From contig JAGGNK010006892.1 in NCBI GenBank assembly GCA_017590115.1, forward strand, positions 18,092,139-18,156,138: a stretch of DNA of 64,000 nt, written 5' to 3'. Each line of letters starts with the position of its first letter. Position 1 is the stretch's first letter. Source of the stretch: Montifringilla adamsi. Taxonomy: Eukaryota; Chordata; Aves; Passeriformes; Passeridae. The notes beneath the pieces were generated by a model, which was not told the origin of the DNA, did no database searches, and saw only the letters and a list, made by a program, of their open reading frames with translations. The translations under genes and the position numbers were made by a program. Of the stretch, positions 1 to 11,588 are shown in pieces.

Positions 1-1131
1 AGGGATTCACTTGAAACAACCCATCATCCATAATCTGCCAGGGACTCAGCCTTGGTATTGAACAGAAAAAAAATAATGCTCTGGGAAACAATATTAAATA
101 AGTGAGCTTCTGTCTCCCTAAACCCAGATAAAATGAAGACAGAACTTTCCTTAGCCAAAAGCCCTGGCCATGTCATTCAGCATAAACCAGGTGTGGTCCT
201 TGGAGAATGGTGCTTGGAAGAAGGTGGGAAATGTCCCTTAGGGGATAAGGAAGTAAGTTAGACAGCAACAGAAGTTGGTTTGTTATTAAAACAATAGTGG
301 GGAAACAAACAAAACATTAAGAGCCCCAACCTTCATGCAGAACAAAAAGTATCCTGTACAGACATGGGACACATCCAATCAGACTGATAGAAGAAAGGAA
401 GGAGAAGACTTCCCCAAACACCATTATTTTACCAGGACAAAGGGCACAGCCAAGTTGGGACTATCAGGTGCAGACAAGGAGCAGATCAAAGTGGGTATAA
501 ACAATTGGACTTTGCTACATCCCTGAGCAGCAGGGAACAGGCAGAGGCCAGCAGGTAGGTCAAGGAGAGCAGTGGCAGCTCCAGCTGGAGGCAGGACCAT
601 GAGGCAGCTGCTGACCCTGGTCACCCTCGCCAAGTGACCCATGAGCATCCTGCCTGAGTGACAGGCTGGACCACGGACCTGTGGCCACCCCTGTGGATCA
701 ACACGTCTGCAGATCAGATGTTTCTCAAACAGGCACGTTCCCAGCACTGCTGAACCAATTAAAAAACTGTCCCAATTTAAAAAATGCTGTCCCAATTAAA
801 AACTTCCTCCATTACCATAAAGGGTACTGAATTGAAGCAAAAGATCCCTTTCCCTTGCTGGGAAAGCAGCAGGAGTGTTGCTTCTGTGAATGAGATGGAA
901 GAGTTCGAATAGCTTTTTCAGAGAAAACACTCTGTAACAAACCTCAGAGGAATGGTACACATAAAGGAGAACTCAGCCTGTGCTGGACAAACTCATTCAG
1001 GGAGAAAGGGAAACAGATATTGTATGTGGTCAAGTCACGGGGCTCCTTGCCTTATGCCAAGGTGATTGCAGGCTTCTGAGAAAGGTTTTGCTATCCCTGG
1101 GTAACTGTGTATGCAAATTAAGCTTTTAGAG
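1..1131. other. Non-coding sequence, no gene recognised
   Basis: There is no plausible exon, repeat or RNA gene. Short open frames on both strands lack family resemblance and look like chance. If the CpG island at 8.3-8.9 kb is the SLC7A1 promoter, this is part of SLC7A1 intron 1. Confidence 0.5.
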
Positions 1132-1230
1132 TTGGGATGGATGGGGCTTTGAATAACCCCATGGCAGGTGGATTGCACTGCATGGAACTTCAAAGGTTCA
1201 TTCCAATCCAAACCATTCTAGGATTCTATG
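1132..1230 (+). mobile_element. CR1 LINE, 3'-end fragment
   Basis: Starting at GGATGGATGGGGCTTTGAAT, the sequence runs through CATGGCAGGTGGATTG to TTCCAATCCAAACCATTCTA and ends GGATTCTATG. This is the diverged form of the avian CR1 3' end, with its hallmark terminal ATTCTATG unit. The fragment is about 100 bases, 5'-truncated as usual for CR1. Confidence 0.85.
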
Positions 1231-4200
1231 AAAAATCAAAATATGCTGCATCACTCCTTTAGGCTTCTGCAATCAAAACAAAGTAATTAGCAAACTAATT
1301 AGAATACCTTTTTGTTAATTTAGGAGTTTTTCCACTGGTTTGCAGGCCATTCAAGGGCTTGCCCCACGCAGAATTCCGAGTGAGACCTGCCAACCCTGCA
1401 CTCTGGTGTGGCTGTTGGAGGGTGACTCAACACAGTGGAATAATTAAGAAAAACTTCCCTTTTTTTGAAGAAACTGAAGTTAATTTCTCATTGAACACAC
1501 CAGCTGAATTAAAAAATATATTACAGCCTTCTGAGCGTGCTTGCATGACTACAGACCTAATACTAAAGCTTTTTGCAACTATGATTTACATCATACAAAA
1601 GAGACGCTGACTGTGAAAGGAGTTAAAATGTTTACTTTTAGATTCAGTATTCCCACATTCCAGCCATAATTCAAGGGCTGGGGAGGGATCAGTTCCTTCC
1701 AAGTATCACATGGTCATCACTGCAGGCACAGACAAGCACTTCACACCCTTGCTCGGCTGGTGTGTGCAGCAGACACATCCCCTCCTGCAGCAGAGAGGCT
1801 GCTGCATGTCTGCAGTTCCCCAGGCGCCTCTTGCAAGAAATTCCCACTGTCAAGTTCTTCAGAAAGGCCTTCCCATAATAGGCAGTGCCCTGATGCACAC
1901 TGGAATGAAAGCAATGACTGAATCCTACCATCTGATCCAACTAGTACTGCCCATTGATCAGACCTACCCCACTGACCAGGGTCACTCAGTGCTGAAGGAG
2001 ACAACAGTGCACGACTTGGATGGACCACCAACGCCTCAGCTGCCTTGGAACAGCATGAGAAGCTCCCACATGAGGAAGCCCTAAATGAGGCAGCCTGGGT
2101 AGCCCAATTAAAGGAAAAGGGGCATGCTGAGCACCAGTGGTGTGACCGCACTCCCAGTGTAACTGGAATATGACAATGTTCCAACTTGCTGGGCCAGTAA
2201 ACGACTCCCCTTCCCTGCCAGTCCGTGACACGTGCCTCACCAGGGACCGTCATCTTGGGATGGGACTCGGTTGTGCAGGTCAGTCACAAAACCTGGCTGC
2301 CAGGTCTACAGGATATGCCTACATCAGTGTAGCCTAGACACACATGCACAGAAAAACAGGAGCTGAGGATGGCGCAAGGAGGTGGAGCAGAGGGGATAAA
2401 GTATGGGGCTATGTGGAAAAAAATTCAGTCTCAAAGGTGTTTTGCATACTATCCCACAAGCCATCACTGCAAAGACTTCACAGCTCCTAAACTGATGGAT
2501 TTGCAACAAAATACCTTGGAAAACTGCATCTGGTTTAGGCATTTATGTCTAAATTAAGTATAGAGCAGGGCAAATCATACAAGCATCATGTTTGATTAGT
2601 ATGTCAGTGGGGTAACTAACCATTCCTGTTTTCACACACAGGTACGACAACCTAGGTTTGATATATTCTACCTAAATAAATCTCATCAGAAAAGTGCTAG
2701 AACACTGATGTGGAATTAAATTTCACAGTGAGGTAGGCATGGAGGATTTTTTGCTTTGGGTGAATACTCTTTTCTTAGGCAGACGTTCACCATTCAGCTT
2801 TCTCCTGCTCCAGAACAGGAAAGCTGTTGTTTAAGTAGAGTTTTGCCTCCACCTAACCCAAACATTCATGGCTGCAAGGCTGCTGATAGGGAAGGACTGG
2901 GGAAAAGAGGCATCCAAACATAACCCATTTCATATTTATCTCAGAACTTTTATCAAAAGCATGACAAAAGACTTCCTGCTCCTTTTTTGGATCAAAGCAA
3001 CACTCGCTAAAGTTTGTGGCATTTTAAGGGGCTTTTTTCCCTCAAAAAGCAAAGATGACACCGACCAACCAAACTGTGAGCCAGACCACGACCCACATAT
3101 TTCACATCTCCCTGCCGCCAATGTCACGCAAAAGGATCCTGCACACTGGCCAGCCCCAAGAGGGGTTTGGGCAGAAAGCTGCTGGATGTGACAGCTGAAG
3201 GACCCGTGACAGCAGGGACAACACGATACCAGGAGGTAAGAAATGCAAAAACTTGGCAGACTTGGCCTGAGCCTCGACGTGAGGCTACCGCAAAATACCA
3301 CATAGACTCAGCTCCCTGGTTTGCACAAGGACAAGCATTACCTTGTAGACACCCATACAGTTTATTCTGCCATCTGTGTGACAGACAACCAGGTCTTGCG
3401 ACCCACATCTCTCCATGAAGAAAGCTTGTTCAGGCTCTCTTGGAAGCACAAGTCAACTTAGAAAAGTAATTAAATCCTGTGAGCAAAAAAAACCAGATTT
3501 GTCATCTACTTCTTATTCAACCCCACCAGTGTAGTAGTTATCTAATCTGTAGGCCAAAATCTTACTCAGTTTTCTGAATGTATTGGAATTGCCACCTGCA
3601 CCTCCCTGCCCTTCATGCAGAAGCCTGGTTTGCCCCAAAAAATGTTCCTGTAACCCAATAACAGAGGTAATTAAGCCACCCAGCAGACAGTCCTGTCAAG
3701 GGAAGCTATACTATCCTTAAAAATAATTGTGTCCCTCTCAGCAAAATACAGTGTTTGGAGTAAGTATGCACTTTTTATTGGGAGAAAAATGACTAATATC
3801 ATCCAGTCTGCTCAACTTTTTAAAACAATGTTATATTTTTCCACATCATCATTCTGGCATCAAAGGAAATCATTCCTAATTATGTTTATGGAGGGAATAC
3901 ACAAAGAGACCTAGATATGACAGTCTTGGAGAAGTGTGGAGAAATGTATAATGCAACATCTCTCAGAACATATACAATGCCATCTCTCCCCATGTCACTT
4001 ACCTAGACCAAGAAACTTTGAAGTATAAGAAGTTCTGCTGCTGCAAGGTGCTTTAAGTGACAGCAAGAAGGAAACAAACAACTGGCTGTAAATATTCTGC
4101 TTAGCTCCCCTATGCTGGGACTTGCAAAAGAAAATAGGTGGTTTTAAAGCAAAGTAAGTGAAACAAACGATAATTACCATTGTTCCCCAAGGTATGACAG

Positions 4201-6585
4201 GAGCATGAAAAGTAAAGCACTGCTGTTGTGTTTTTGATGGTGCCCTACACCATGCTGTTCTGCTCTCCGGCTATTTCCTTCGAAGGAGAAAAACAGGTTC
4301 AAAAGTGTTCTAGCATCTGTGATGGCTTATCTGGAGCTGCCAAAGCCCAACAGTGAGGCTTCATCGCTTGTATAAGTTTTTTTGGGGACCATCCTTGTGT
4401 TTCTTCACATGCCAACGAGGTTATGAGGGGTAGGGGTAGGATTCCTCTTGACTAGTTTCAGCCCACTCCAAAGCAGACACAGGGTATCATCTCACACCCC
4501 TCTGTAAATAACAGGCTAAGACAGGCACCTCCTGTCATGAAAGGCATGAACTCTTTCCCTTTGGAGGAAAGATGGGAGCTATGGTCCTCCAGAGGTACCT
4601 GCTTTCCCTAGTTACTGCACTACTGTAGCAAACATCACATCTACAAAAACTCCACCAGACAGATGCATGAGACAGAAGACAGGACTGCACCTAGACCCAG
4701 CTGAAGCAGAAACACCTTGATGAATTTTGACTGGTCTTTCTGTGGACACAATAAAAGGATGGTGAAAGACTTTGAATAGTCTTAGGGGTTTTAACAACTC
4801 AAGACATGCACCTTTCTCACAAGAGCAACAACTCCTGCTTGTTCTTGCTTTCCTCAAAAGTAATAGTGTTTTCTGGAGAAAACCTTGGATTTCAGGACTG
4901 TCCAAGCACTGATCCTAGCACTTCCAGAGCAAAGCATAAGCATTTTGCTTCAGCTCTTTCCCAGTTACTTAGCTGTTACACTTTTCACTGTATTGCTTGT
5001 GTTGGTACCTTTCCTGAAATATAAAGCTGCTAGAAGCCAAATTTCTGCTCCCATCTCACAGAAGTTCTCACTTCCAAAACCCCAACAAACACGTATTGTT
5101 TTTCTCCCGGAAGATGTAGCACCTCCACCCTAATCCATCATCCAGCTGATGACTTCTGGCTGTTGTGCCTTCGTTTTGCTTGTGGTACCAGAACATTTTG
5201 CTCCTTTCTCCCCGCCAAGCGCACAGTCAGAACAGTCGTGCCTAATGCACCTGAGGTCAGCATGGACAGACACACAAAAGTACAGCACTTCTGCATTTCC
5301 ACCCAGATCAGCCAAGTGCTGTATTCTTCTCAATGGCCTCCTCAAGAGCTTTTGGAAGCTATAAGCACACAAACCAGCCTGTCCCTGCAACGTGAGACAA
5401 ACAGTAAGAATCTTCACATCACATATGTTACAGGTCACCCTGTTTTGTGAACTTTTTGGAGGGAGAAAAACAAATAAAGTGGCATGCAGCAGCACCCATT
5501 ACTTGGGGATTTTATCACACAGGTCATCAACCAGCTATCAGGCAGTGTGCAACCCCCAGTAAAGTTCAATCAGCAACCTCAGGATAGAAGACTATATTCT
5601 GGTTACCTCAGATAACTAATTCCCTGTGGAATATTTTCTGAAGATACAACACATTATTTATTTTGTTAGCTGAAACTGCTTTATAAAAGAGTCATTTCAA
5701 CAAAACAATCTAGTTCTACAAACTCAACAATGCATTTTCCAACTAGTTTATTTTAAGAATTTGTCACCTGACAAAAGCAAGCTATTCTTCACCTTAAGGA
5801 AACAGCTCATTTATCAAACCACAGTAATTTCTTGTACAGTGCATTTATTCCTGCTGCATACACATTCAAATAAACCTCCTACATCAGCATTCCCAAATGA
5901 AACTCTGACTAGCATCATTAACTCTGGGTCAGTATTGAGTGCAGCTGACGCCAACCAACTCTGCCTGCAGCACTGAAGTAGCTCTCCACACCACGCAGCC
6001 TCACGGTGCTGATGGTCAGTAGCACTAGCTTCTCCACATCAGAGTTAAGTCAGCAGCATTTCCTAGCTCATCCTTCAGGAGTGCCAAAGAGACTGCATCG
6101 CATCCCCATCTGCCTTTGTCACCACTGGAAGGCAGAGCCAATAAATCCCGTCAGGATCAAGCCAGCATCTACTCAGCACATCTGCAAACAAAGTAACTCA
6201 CTCTCTTTTCCTCCTGTCCCACTCTACACCGATGCTTTTAGTATCACAGACATGGGTCAAGAGAAGAAAATTAAATTTACCACTTTGTTTTCTATTCACT
6301 TAAAGCTGGGATACAATTGGAAGTGACATTTCTGAAAGGCTACCGAAGCCTAGTTAACCTGTTCTCAAGGCTGAGGAACTTGCTGGATCAAGAGTGAACT
6401 AAAGGTAGCAGAGGCAGTAATTGCAGTAAGACCCCTGCCCTCCTTCATGCGAACTATATTTCTCCCTCTCTTCTTTCCCATCTGCTTTTTCTTCTTTTCC
6501 CACGACTCCTTTTTTCCCCCTCCCTCTTGCACACACCAGGCCAGCAACTGTGCTCAACACCAGCTAGATTGGAACTCATTCCTGT
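1231..6585. other. Non-coding sequence, no gene recognised
   Basis: This is mixed-composition DNA with many short chance reading frames on both strands. I found no exon with credible splice sites and family resemblance, no LTR and no clear CR1. A pyrimidine-rich tract lies at 6447-6531. Confidence 0.45.
6447..6531. repeat. Pyrimidine-rich low-complexity tract
   Basis: This run is mostly C and T (CTCCCTCTCTTCTTTCCC type, later TTTTTTCCCCCTCCCTC). It precedes a CR1 scrap and, about 220 bases further on, a purine-rich tract of complementary composition. Confidence 0.8.
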
Positions 6586-6587
6586 CA

Positions 6588-6725
6588 TCTCAGAATCATG
6601 CTATTGTTAAGGCTGGAAAAGGATTCCAAGATGACCAAATCCAACCATTTACCGTGTCACACAACTGAAAGCAGAGACACAGAACCCACGCACACCACCA
6701 TGAGAATGAACATTACCTGCCACAT
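6588..6725 (-). mobile_element. CR1 LINE, 3'-end fragment
   Basis: CAGAATCATG, then TTAAGGCTGGAAAAGGATTC, then AAGATGACCAAATCCAACC is the reverse complement of the CR1 3' end that typically reads GGTTGGACTAGATGATCTT. The orientation is minus. The left edge is clear and the right edge is estimated from fading similarity. Confidence 0.75.
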
Positions 6726-6746
6726 GGCAACAGATTACACAGGAAG

Positions 6747-6804
6747 AAAGGAGGGAAAAAAAAAAAAAAGAAGGGAAAAGGGAAGGAAAAAAAAAAGAGG
6801 GAGT
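6747..6804. repeat. Purine-rich (GGGAAA/AAAAG) low-complexity tract
   Basis: This almost uninterrupted run of A and G includes two long A runs. It lies immediately to the right of a CR1 fragment. It looks like simple-sequence expansion. Confidence 0.85.
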
Positions 6805-8279
6805 GACAAATCTTTCAACAATACACCTTGGAACTGGTTTCTCCAGTAACTGGTTAAAGAGTTACTAGCTTCCTCTTCTCTGAGATAATGCATTCTGTTT
6901 AGAAAAAATATTGCGAGAATATACTCCACGAGGAGTCAAGAGCATATTGCATCTCAACCACACGCACAACTGAAGTGCCTGAATTAGAAACCTAGCAGGC
7001 CTCAGGTTTCTGTTACAGCCCACTCGAAACAAGAAGTGTGTTCTGAACACACCTCCTCCCTGTTAAGCACAGCCCTACAAGCAGCAAGACCTAAAATTTT
7101 ACAAATACCACCAAAGTGGCATAAGTCAGGGACTAAATACCAATTAGCTCCCCTGCCCAAGAAAAGGCTTTATTTCAAAGCCAACGTGACCATCTAAAGC
7201 ATGCATGTGATGGAGCACAGTCAAAGTCTGACCCTGTCAGATCACTCAAAATGCAAGATACTTGAAGCACTTGAATGCAAAGTAACTTTCAAAGCTTGAG
7301 GCAATGCACAAGCTTGCTCCTGCTTTGTGCCAGGGTCAGCACATGCAGCTAAGGAGCCTGTGCCATTACACAGTCTTTTGAATTATATGGAAAGCTTGTC
7401 CAAAAAACATGTCCAGATGGCCACTGAAGGTAACAGAAGTCCATAGAGCACCTGACCAGAAAGATACATTTCTGCCTGCTTTTTCCAAGTTCTCATTGTA
7501 TTTGCCTCTAACTTGGAGACAGCAGACAGTCAAGCATCAGCGAGTGAACGAATGGCTTCAAGAGGCATTGCTGTGCCACTGCAGAGGGTCCCACATGACA
7601 CCTGCATTGCCATGCATGACCACAACTTCAACACTTGTCCCTGTGGCTTAGCACAGTCCACAGAGCTGGGCAAAGGGAGGCAGGATAGGGTATCCACTAG
7701 TTCAGCTGATGTTGGACTTCACCATGCAGTCGCTGCTCAAGCACAAAGTAACATTTGCAAACGACCACAGACAAGTGAGCCGGCTAACTCGCGAATCTTC
7801 AGCACCATTATCATCAGCTCTTCGGCCCAGATCTGCAGCCTCTCTAGAGCTGCAAACGCCTTTCTGTTATGACTCCATACAGCACCTACCAAAAGACCAC
7901 CTTGTTCCAAAACTAAGGTATCTAGCCGCTGACAACAGAGCTAACTAGCAATTTCCTATGTAGTCTCAATCTTCCTCTCCAGCCTTAGCTATATACAAAT
8001 TTCCTCTTAAGGATTTTTAGTGGGTTCCCTTGCTCCACCCCATCTGCTACCCACACTGACACATACATATGAAGAACACGGTAAGACCCCATCTGTTAGA
8101 ACAGCTGCCTGCAAAGCGCTGACAGTCCAAATGGACATAATTCCCTGTCCTGCTCACAGGAGCAGGTTCGGGAGCAGCAGGCTGCAAGAACTCCAGGGAT
8201 ACGGGCCTGGCCATGAGCCCCATGGGCGATACCCCCGTTCTCGGTAAATTCTCAGTCTCTTTTGCAATCTGACGAAGGA
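6805..8279. other. Non-coding sequence left of the CpG island
   Basis: No exon, repeat or RNA gene is recognisable. GC content and CpG density begin to rise from about 8100. Confidence 0.45.
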
Positions 8280-8601
8280 AGCAAAGCACAGCATGGCAGC
8301 CCCTCGGGAGCCACCCTGGCTACAGGGAAGGGCGTCAGGGACACGGCCCAGGGTCTCTCCTCGGCACCTGGGCCTTCACCTCCAACACAGCACGTTCCCT
8401 GCTCGTACCGCAGAGAAGACAGGCAAAAAAGGGCCGTGGGTGGGGGTCAGGCGAGGGGAGGGAGGGAGCGCTGCGGCAGGGACGTGCCGCGGGGCCGGCG
8501 GGCCGGGCGGGCCGGGAGCGCGCAGCGCCGCGCCGCGCCCGCCGCACCGCGCAAAATGGACGCACCGCGAGGGGCCCCCGCCCGCTCCGTCCCAGACTCA
8601 C

Positions 8602-8760
8602 CCAGCCGGGGGGCTCGGGCAAGCGGCGAGGCAGCGCAGCCGCGACCCCCAGCTCCCCGCTGCCGCTTTAGATCTCCTGCGCGGGCCCGCCCGCCCGGCC
8701 GTACCTCCCAATGAATGGGAGGCGCTGTTCCACGTGGGAAGCGCTCTACATGTAGAGATG
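8602..8760 (-). other. Candidate non-coding first exon with strong splice donor
   Basis: On the minus strand a textbook donor, GTGAGT, occupies 8601-8596, directly after GG at the end of a GC-rich stretch. The exon would run from a start near the E-box and CCAAT region leftward to 8602. The start position is a guess. If transcribed, this would suit a 5' untranslated exon of SLC7A1. An unrelated lncRNA or no exon at all remains possible. Confidence 0.3.
8744..8757. promoter_or_regulatory. 14-bp perfect palindrome beside an E-box
   Basis: CTCTACATGTAGAG is its own reverse complement. It lies 7 bases to the right of the CACGTG motif at 8731-8736 at the edge of CpG island 1. It could be a dimer-binding site, but I do not recognise it. 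Confidence 0.5.
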
Positions 8761-9115
8761 GGGGGGTGGGCTGATGGTGGAGGGGGACGCAGGCGTGTGG
8801 GAGGCCGGCGCATCGCCGGGCGCGGGAGAACCGCGTGGCTGGGCATCCAGCCTCCGCGGGGCAGGGAGGGGCTGCACAGGCCAGCTCCCTGCACACCGCT
8901 CATGCCGCGCCTTTGGCATGGACTGAAAAGCTACTCGGTTTTTCTTTTTCTCCTCATGCTCCCTCATGTCTCACTCCCTGGGAGTGAGAACTGAGAGGCT
9001 GGGTTCGACTAAAACATCCATTCAGCTGTAACACACATCCTGCTCTAAGAGCTGATGGATTCTGCAGAACATGGTTGAGCAAGAGATGCCAGCGTGAAAT
9101 GGATGCAGTTGGTAT

Positions 9116-9487
9116 CATAGAATGTTAAGGGCTGGGAATGGACCTTAAAGGTCATCCAGTCCTCAACTCTCCTGCTGTGGGCAGGGACACCTCCCAGTCC
9201 ACCAGGTTGCTCAAAGCATTATCCAGTGTGTCCTTGAAGACTGCCAGGGTTGTGGTAACCACAGTCTCCCCGGGCAACCTCTTCCAGTGTTTCACCACCC
9301 TCAGAGTAAAAAAATTCTTTCTAATATTTAAGTTCCTCCCTTTTCAATTTTTTACCCATTACTTCTTGTCCTATCAGTACAGTTCCTGATGAAAAGTCCC
9401 TTACCAGCTTCCCTGTAGGCCCCCCCAATGATACTGGAAGGCTCCTCTGAGGTCTCCACACAAACTTTTCTCCAGGCTGAACAGCCT
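9116..9487 (-). mobile_element. CR1 LINE, about 370-base 3' portion
   Basis: The sequence starts with the reversed 3' tail (TCATAGAATGTTAAGGGCTG) and continues with GGACCTTAAAGGTCATCCAG. It then follows the CR1 3' region (CACCAGGTTGCTCAAAGC, CTCTTCCAGTGTTTCACCAC, TTCTCCAGGCTGAACAGCC), all in reverse orientation. The copy is diverged and 5'-truncated, and its reading frame is broken. Confidence 0.92.
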
Positions 9488-9598
9488 CTGATAAGGACAG
9501 TAGAACAGTATTTCACTAACTTGATAAGGAACAACACTTTACTTCTTACCAAGGACAGTAAAACAGGACAGCACAGCCTTGGAGAAATAAATAAAGGA

Positions 9599-10003
9599 TG
9601 TAACTTAGGCAAACAGAAGTCATGCAAAACGCAAGCAGGATGCCAGCTCAGCTCTGCAAGGCTGAAATAGTAGAAGTTAAGCAAAACAGTGGTGCTGTAC
9701 TTAATAAAAAACAGGGGTCAAAGAATAGCCCCCTGAAAAGGACACTGGACTTTGATGACGGACCCCAAAGACCCAACAGAAGGACTTAGATAACGATTGC
9801 GACTGTGTAGAATAAAGTCAAGGAAATGGGGATAGCTAATGAATATGTAATCAACATTTATGACAAAAACTGTACACCTGACAGTCGGGGCATCAATTAG
9901 AGGAAATATCCTCCAAATCCCCAGCATGCTGTAATAAAGAATGCCTGCTATCTAATACTCAGAACTATGCTAGAAAGTTTCTATCCAGCTAATTGTGGTA
10001 CCA
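9599..10003 (+). mobile_element. Probable retroviral LTR (solo, ERVK-like)
   Basis: The stretch begins TGTAACTTAGGC and ends with CTATCCAGCTAATTGTGGTACCA. An AATAAA signal lies about 70 bases before the end (TAATAAAGAATGCCTGC). I recognise the terminal part as the R-U5 end of songbird retroviral LTRs. No matching target duplication is visible, so the left edge is uncertain. It is a non-coding remnant. Confidence 0.55.
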
Positions 10004-10019
10004 CGTCTCTCTATCTGTC

Positions 10020-10930
10020 TTTATAGGAGAGGTGCCTGTCCTGATTTACAAGACAGATGTCTGCTAGGGAAGGCAGAAAAACCTCCCTTGGAACGGAGAA
10101 TATAAACCCCCTCCCTCCGAATTCTTAGAATCTTGAAATTAAGGGGCTCTCAGACAAAGATATGGGAATAGGAATAACAGTTCTTTACTGGTATGTATAA
10201 TAAAGCAAACAAACAACAACGACGTCGGCACTGACACCGAACAGAACCCCAACCCAGTCCCAGCCTTTCGGCTGCGGCGCTTTCCCTTCGGAGCAGTTCC
10301 GGGCACGGCCGGCAGGGGCGCTGCTCCTCCCGGTGACTCCCCCGCGCCTGCAGGGGGCGCTGTGGCGTGGGCTCGGGGAGCACGCGGCAATGGCGGCAAG
10401 GCCCAGATGGGAAGGGATGGAGGAGCGGCTTTGCTCCACAAACCTCTGGGGGCTGCCGATCCCGGCGACCCTAACAGGACTCTCGGAAGCAGCAGGCTGC
10501 AAATGGCAGGAATGAGCAGAAATCCTAGGACAGTGAACAAGAATGTCCCAAAACTCCACGGCAAAAAGCTGGAACCTGCGGGGTGTCCTGGCAGGGCAGG
10601 GGAGTGCGGGGAGCCCAGCAGCAGCAGAAAGGTTCCCCGCTGGGTCACGGTGGTGGTAGGAGAAGGCAGCAGGGATGAAGCCTCACAGCGGTGGTGAATC
10701 CTCTCCACAATGCCTGCAGCCTGTCTCCCCTGTGTGCTGAGACAGCAAGAGCCAGCCAGGAACTGTCCTCAGCCCCTTCTTTCAGCCTGAATATCCTGGT
10801 ATCTCCACCCCACCCTGAAAAACTCCCAAAAACTAAAGAGTTCCCCTTCCCCACCTGTCTCAAGCCATCAGTTCTGATTAGCAACTCAATGGGAAGAAAT
10901 TTACAGGTTCCTACAGGTTTCCACAGGAAA
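10020..10930 (-). mobile_element. Probable LTR-retroelement fragment, GC-rich inside
   Basis: The segment from GTCCTGATTTACAAGACAG, through TATAAACCCCCTCCCTCC and GGAATAGGAATAACAGTTC, resembles the end of a common songbird LTR in minus orientation. The GC-rich middle (10260-10400) is probably part of the same repeat rather than a gene promoter. I assign it from memory of such repeats, so the boundaries and family are uncertain. No retroviral protein is recognisable. Confidence 0.45.
10347..10360 (+). promoter_or_regulatory. CTCF-like motif inside a probable LTR
   Basis: CCTGCAGGGGGCGC matches the CTCF core at about 12 of 14 positions. A related shorter motif (GGCAGGGGCGCTG) lies about 36 bases to the left. 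If the host sequence is an LTR, the motif would be dispersed with the repeat. Confidence 0.4.
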
Positions 10931-10969
10931 GAACAGAAAAAACCAAAACCTAACCCCCAACAGCGTCCC

Positions 10970-11145
10970 AGTCTTCATACCAACTTTGTGACCACCCTTT
11001 GGACTTGCTCCAATCGTTCCATGATCTTTTTATGTTGGAGACACCAAAACTGTACACAGCACTCCAGGTGGGGTCTGACAAGAGCAGAGTAGAGGGGAGA
11101 ATCACCCTCAGCCTGCTGGCCATGCTGCTTTTGGTGCAGCCCAGG
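10970..11145 (-). mobile_element. CR1 LINE fragment
   Basis: TTGCTCCAATCGTTCCATG, then ACTGTACACAGCACTCCAGG and AAGAGCAGAGTAGAGGGGAG, are the reverse-oriented CR1 segment that encodes the conserved LEYCVQFWAP region of ORF2. The copy is internal, truncated at both ends and inactive. Confidence 0.88.
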
Positions 11146-11588
11146 ATTCAGTCATGATAGACACTGGTGGACTTGGATTAGGCTTTTGACATTACCTCCC
11201 ATGAAGCACAATGCTCCCAGTCTGGAAAATACACTGTTGATGAAACTTCCATGGCAGATCCAAAAACTATGGCAAACAGCCCAAAAGAGCAGTGAATGTT
11301 GGAAGAACAGCATGGTGTCTGAGCCATGCTTGACAAGATCCCATTTCCATTACCATTCAGAAGAGATCACTATGGGAAAACTGTCCAGTGTGCTGCAGGA
11401 TGAGATAACATCTGAACATGAATCTTGAAGAAACATCAAGATTCAAACTGTCCAAAATAAAGTGGAACCTAGAACCTAGAACCAGACAAGATGGTTTTGG
11501 ACAGGTGGCTTTGGCATTTCCTCATGAGTAGCTCAGACACCACACCAGCTGTTGTAGATTTTAGCCCCCTGAATGTGACTTTCATTTA
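11146..11588. other. Spacer between CR1 and LTR copies, no gene recognised
   Basis: No known family is recognised. It holds a perfect 9-bp inverted repeat (11420-11428 with 11436-11444) and a short tandem of GAACCTA near 11466-11482. Confidence 0.45.

Larger units (their letters stand above)
8280..8900. promoter_or_regulatory. CpG island 1, candidate promoter (possibly SLC7A1)
   Basis: CpG density is very high, densest at 8460-8700, in otherwise CpG-poor DNA. It contains GC boxes, a CCAAT box at 8708-8712, a CACGTG E-box at 8731-8736 and no obvious TATA box, which is the pattern of a housekeeping-type promoter. In mammals SLC7A1 (cationic amino acid transporter CAT-1) lies 3' of UBL3 in the same orientation with a non-coding first exon. 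The location therefore suits its promoter firing leftward on the minus strand. No SLC7A1 coding exon lies in the window, so the assignment is inference only. The long open frames across the island on both strands reflect GC-rich composition. Confidence 0.65.

Noticed and set aside
1741..2253. A 170-codon minus-strand frame
   Set aside because: Several other frames are open in the same place and the translation has no recognisable features.
8293..8994. A 233-codon open frame across CpG island 1, with long antisense frames
   Set aside because: Stop codons are rare in GC-rich DNA. The product is a low-complexity Arg/Pro/Ala/Gly string with no family resemblance, and several frames are open at once.
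11237..11245. TGATGAAAC, resembling the amino-acid response element reported for SLC7A1
   Set aside because: The same 9-mer also occurs elsewhere in the window (near 22454, and reversed near 29000). This copy is not in the candidate first exon, so it carries no weight.
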